Source: CAZSSM01 sp964609385 (GTDB lineage Bacteria; Planctomycetota; Planctomycetia; Isosphaerales; Isosphaeraceae). Taken from it: 64,000 nt of DNA. The DNA lies in assembly GCA_964609385.1 (NCBI GenBank), contig CAZSSM010000014.1, positions 1 through 64,000 on the forward strand, given 5' to 3'. Numbering within the stretch: the first letter of the stretch is position 1; each line of letters opens with the position of its first letter. The position numbers were made by a program, and so were the translations under genes. Under the pieces are notes generated by a model. It did no database searches and was not told where the DNA came from. It saw only the letters and a list, made by a program, of their open reading frames with translations. Below, piece by piece: positions 62,845-64,000 of this stretch.

Positions 62845-64000
62845 ATGATCGTGAACGAGGATCGAAGCCCTGGCGCGATGGCCCGTCGCAGGAAGGGACA
62901 TGGACGGAGCTTGTCAATGGTGCTAGTGGTTCTGCTCGCGCTCGCCGGATCCGTCGTCTCGATGGACCGGGCCCCGGCCGCTCCGCCGTTGGGGGCCAAC
63001 CCGTCCTCGCTGGTCGAGCAGCTCGGCTCATCGCAATATGCAGTGCGCGAGTCGGCCACCAACCGCCTGATCGGCCTGGGAACCCGCTCGCGTGAAGCGG
63101 TTGTCGAAGCGCTGATCGATCCCGATCCCGAAGTCCGGATGCGTGCCGAGGCCATCCTCGAACAGATCGAGATCGATCGGATCCTCAAGCCCCAACCGAT
63201 TACCCTCGACTTCGCTGAGGCTCCCCTGAGCGAAATTCTCGACTCGATCAAAGAGCAGACCGGCTGCGAGTTCCAGGTGGTGCCCCCGACGCCCGAGATG
63301 TTGAGCCGAACGTTGACGCTCCAGAGTGAGGAGCCGGTCAGCTTCTGGGAGGCAATCGACCGGGTCGCCTCTGAGGCTCGGCTCCGCTCTGATCCCTCCT
63401 TTCTGAACAATCCGTTGCGCAGCGTCAGCCCCGTCGTCCGCTTCCTCAACGGCCGGCCGGCCAGGTATCTGAGTTATTACGATCGCTCATTTCGAATCCA
63501 GATCACTGAGATCAAGTATCAGGCCGACCAGTCGCTGAGCCTCGATGAACAGGGGCGGTTCATCCCCCCCTCCAAACGGCTCACCGCCAGCCTCCAAATC
63601 CAGGCCCACCCTGGGGTTCAGTTCCGCCAGACCGAACCGCTCGTCCTGGATGTCGCCCAGGACGACCAGGGCCGCTCGTTAGCGCCCGAGGCCAACCCCA
63701 ATCGGGTCAATAGTATGCCCGCATCCAACATGGGCATCACCTTCCAACTGTTGCGGCCCGAACCGATCGGGAATGCCCTGGTTGAACTCCGGGGACGGAT
63801 CCCCGTCGTTGTCTCAGCGCGACGGATCGCCGACCCTCTGATCCTCACGCTCCAGCCCGAGTCGGTCGGCCAATCGATCCGCAACAACGAAACCGAGATC
63901 ACCCTGGAGAGCTACGACCCCGAGTCGAAGGTCGGGCCGACGATCAAGCTGACGGTCCGCAATCTCCAGGGCGATGAGACCAGGCGCTACCCCTATAACA
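62845..64000 (+). CDS. Exported HEAT-repeat protein, 3' end outside the window
   Basis: The frame opens at ATG 62845 with GGAGGA about 9 bases upstream and is still open at base 64000 (385 codons seen). A signal-anchor helix (LSMVLVVLLALAGSVVS) spans residues 23-39. Residues about 52-110 are one or two HEAT-like repeats (SSQYAVRESATNRLIGLG, DPDPEVRMRAEAILEQIE). Residues about 115-160 (ITLDFAEAPLSEILDSIKEQ) resemble the secretin/TonB short N-terminal domain often seen in planctomycete secreted proteins. The rest is beta-rich and unrecognised. Function unknown; probably periplasmic. Confidence 0.8.
   Translation, partial: MIVNEDRSPGAMARRRKGHGRSLSMVLVVLLALAGSVVSMDRAPAAPPLGANPSSLVEQLGSSQYAVRESATNRLIGLGTRSREAVVEALIDPDPEVRMRAEAILEQIEIDRILKPQPITLDFAEAPLSEILDSIKEQTGCEFQVVPPTPEMLSRTLTLQSEEPVSFWEAIDRVASEARLRSDPSFLNNPLRSVSPVVRFLNGRPARYLSYYDRSFRIQITEIKYQADQSLSLDEQGRFIPPSKRLTASLQIQAHPGVQFRQTEPLVLDVAQDDQGRSLAPEANPNRVNSMPASNMGITFQLLRPEPIGNALVELRGRIPVVVSARRIADPLILTLQPESVGQSIRNNETEITLESYDPESKVGPTIKLTVRNLQGDETRRYPYN

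Overview
The window is a GC-rich bacterial chromosome segment, almost certainly from a planctomycete. The evidence is a cluster of family signatures typical of that phylum: a DUF1559 pseudopilin-like protein, two very long proteins with the N-terminal LEPR-XLL motif, a PVC-type haem-binding (CxxCH) propeller/HEAT protein, a Ser/Thr kinase and a SpoIVB/S55-like secreted protein. The exact genus cannot be read from the sequence; a member of the Isosphaeraceae is only a guess. No tRNA, rRNA, CRISPR array, insertion sequence or phage gene was recognised.

Layout. 1-12056: the end of a 6-phosphogluconate dehydrogenase gene, a secreted ceramidase-like protein on the minus strand, then plus-strand genes for a Ser/Thr kinase with an unusual C-terminal domain, a small membrane protein, an S55-like protein, a secreted beta-propeller protein, a DUF1559 protein and a translationally coupled HAD hydrolase. 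12431-24188: a tiny lipoprotein candidate and an 11.2 kb gene for a giant S8-like peptidase / Ig-like / beta-helix surface protein, followed by two hairpins, one a good intrinsic terminator. 24590-27777: three photolyase-type genes. One is an FeS-BCP (6-4 photolyase PhrB type). The other two look like a photolyase cut into separate FAD and antenna domains, in reversed gene order. 27837-32487: a small unknown protein, a DUF971 protein, an aminotransferase, an RsmB-like methyltransferase that has lost its catalytic cysteines, and an M24 peptidase. 32637-39665: a second giant protein with four tandem CSLREA/polymorphic repeat units and an RTX array interrupted by an in-frame TAG. 39827-57977: a complete 14-gene nuo operon (nuoA to nuoN, minus strand) for respiratory complex I with NADH module, with a glycosyltransferase 9 bases behind nuoN and a perfect CRP/FNR-type palindrome ahead of nuoA. 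58217-64000: a secreted low-complexity protein, the CxxCH protein and the start of a HEAT-repeat secreted protein that runs off the window.

The part most likely to hold an undescribed system is the photolyase cluster. The FAD-only protein (26382-27263) carries four cysteines. The first aligns exactly with the first cluster cysteine of the FeS-BCP next door, and the others sit in a shared YCKTC motif, so a split photolyase with an iron-sulphur cluster is a specific, testable idea. Other points worth checking are the cysteine-less RsmB paralogue, the amber codon in the RTX repeat, and the CRP/FNR-like site before nuoA.
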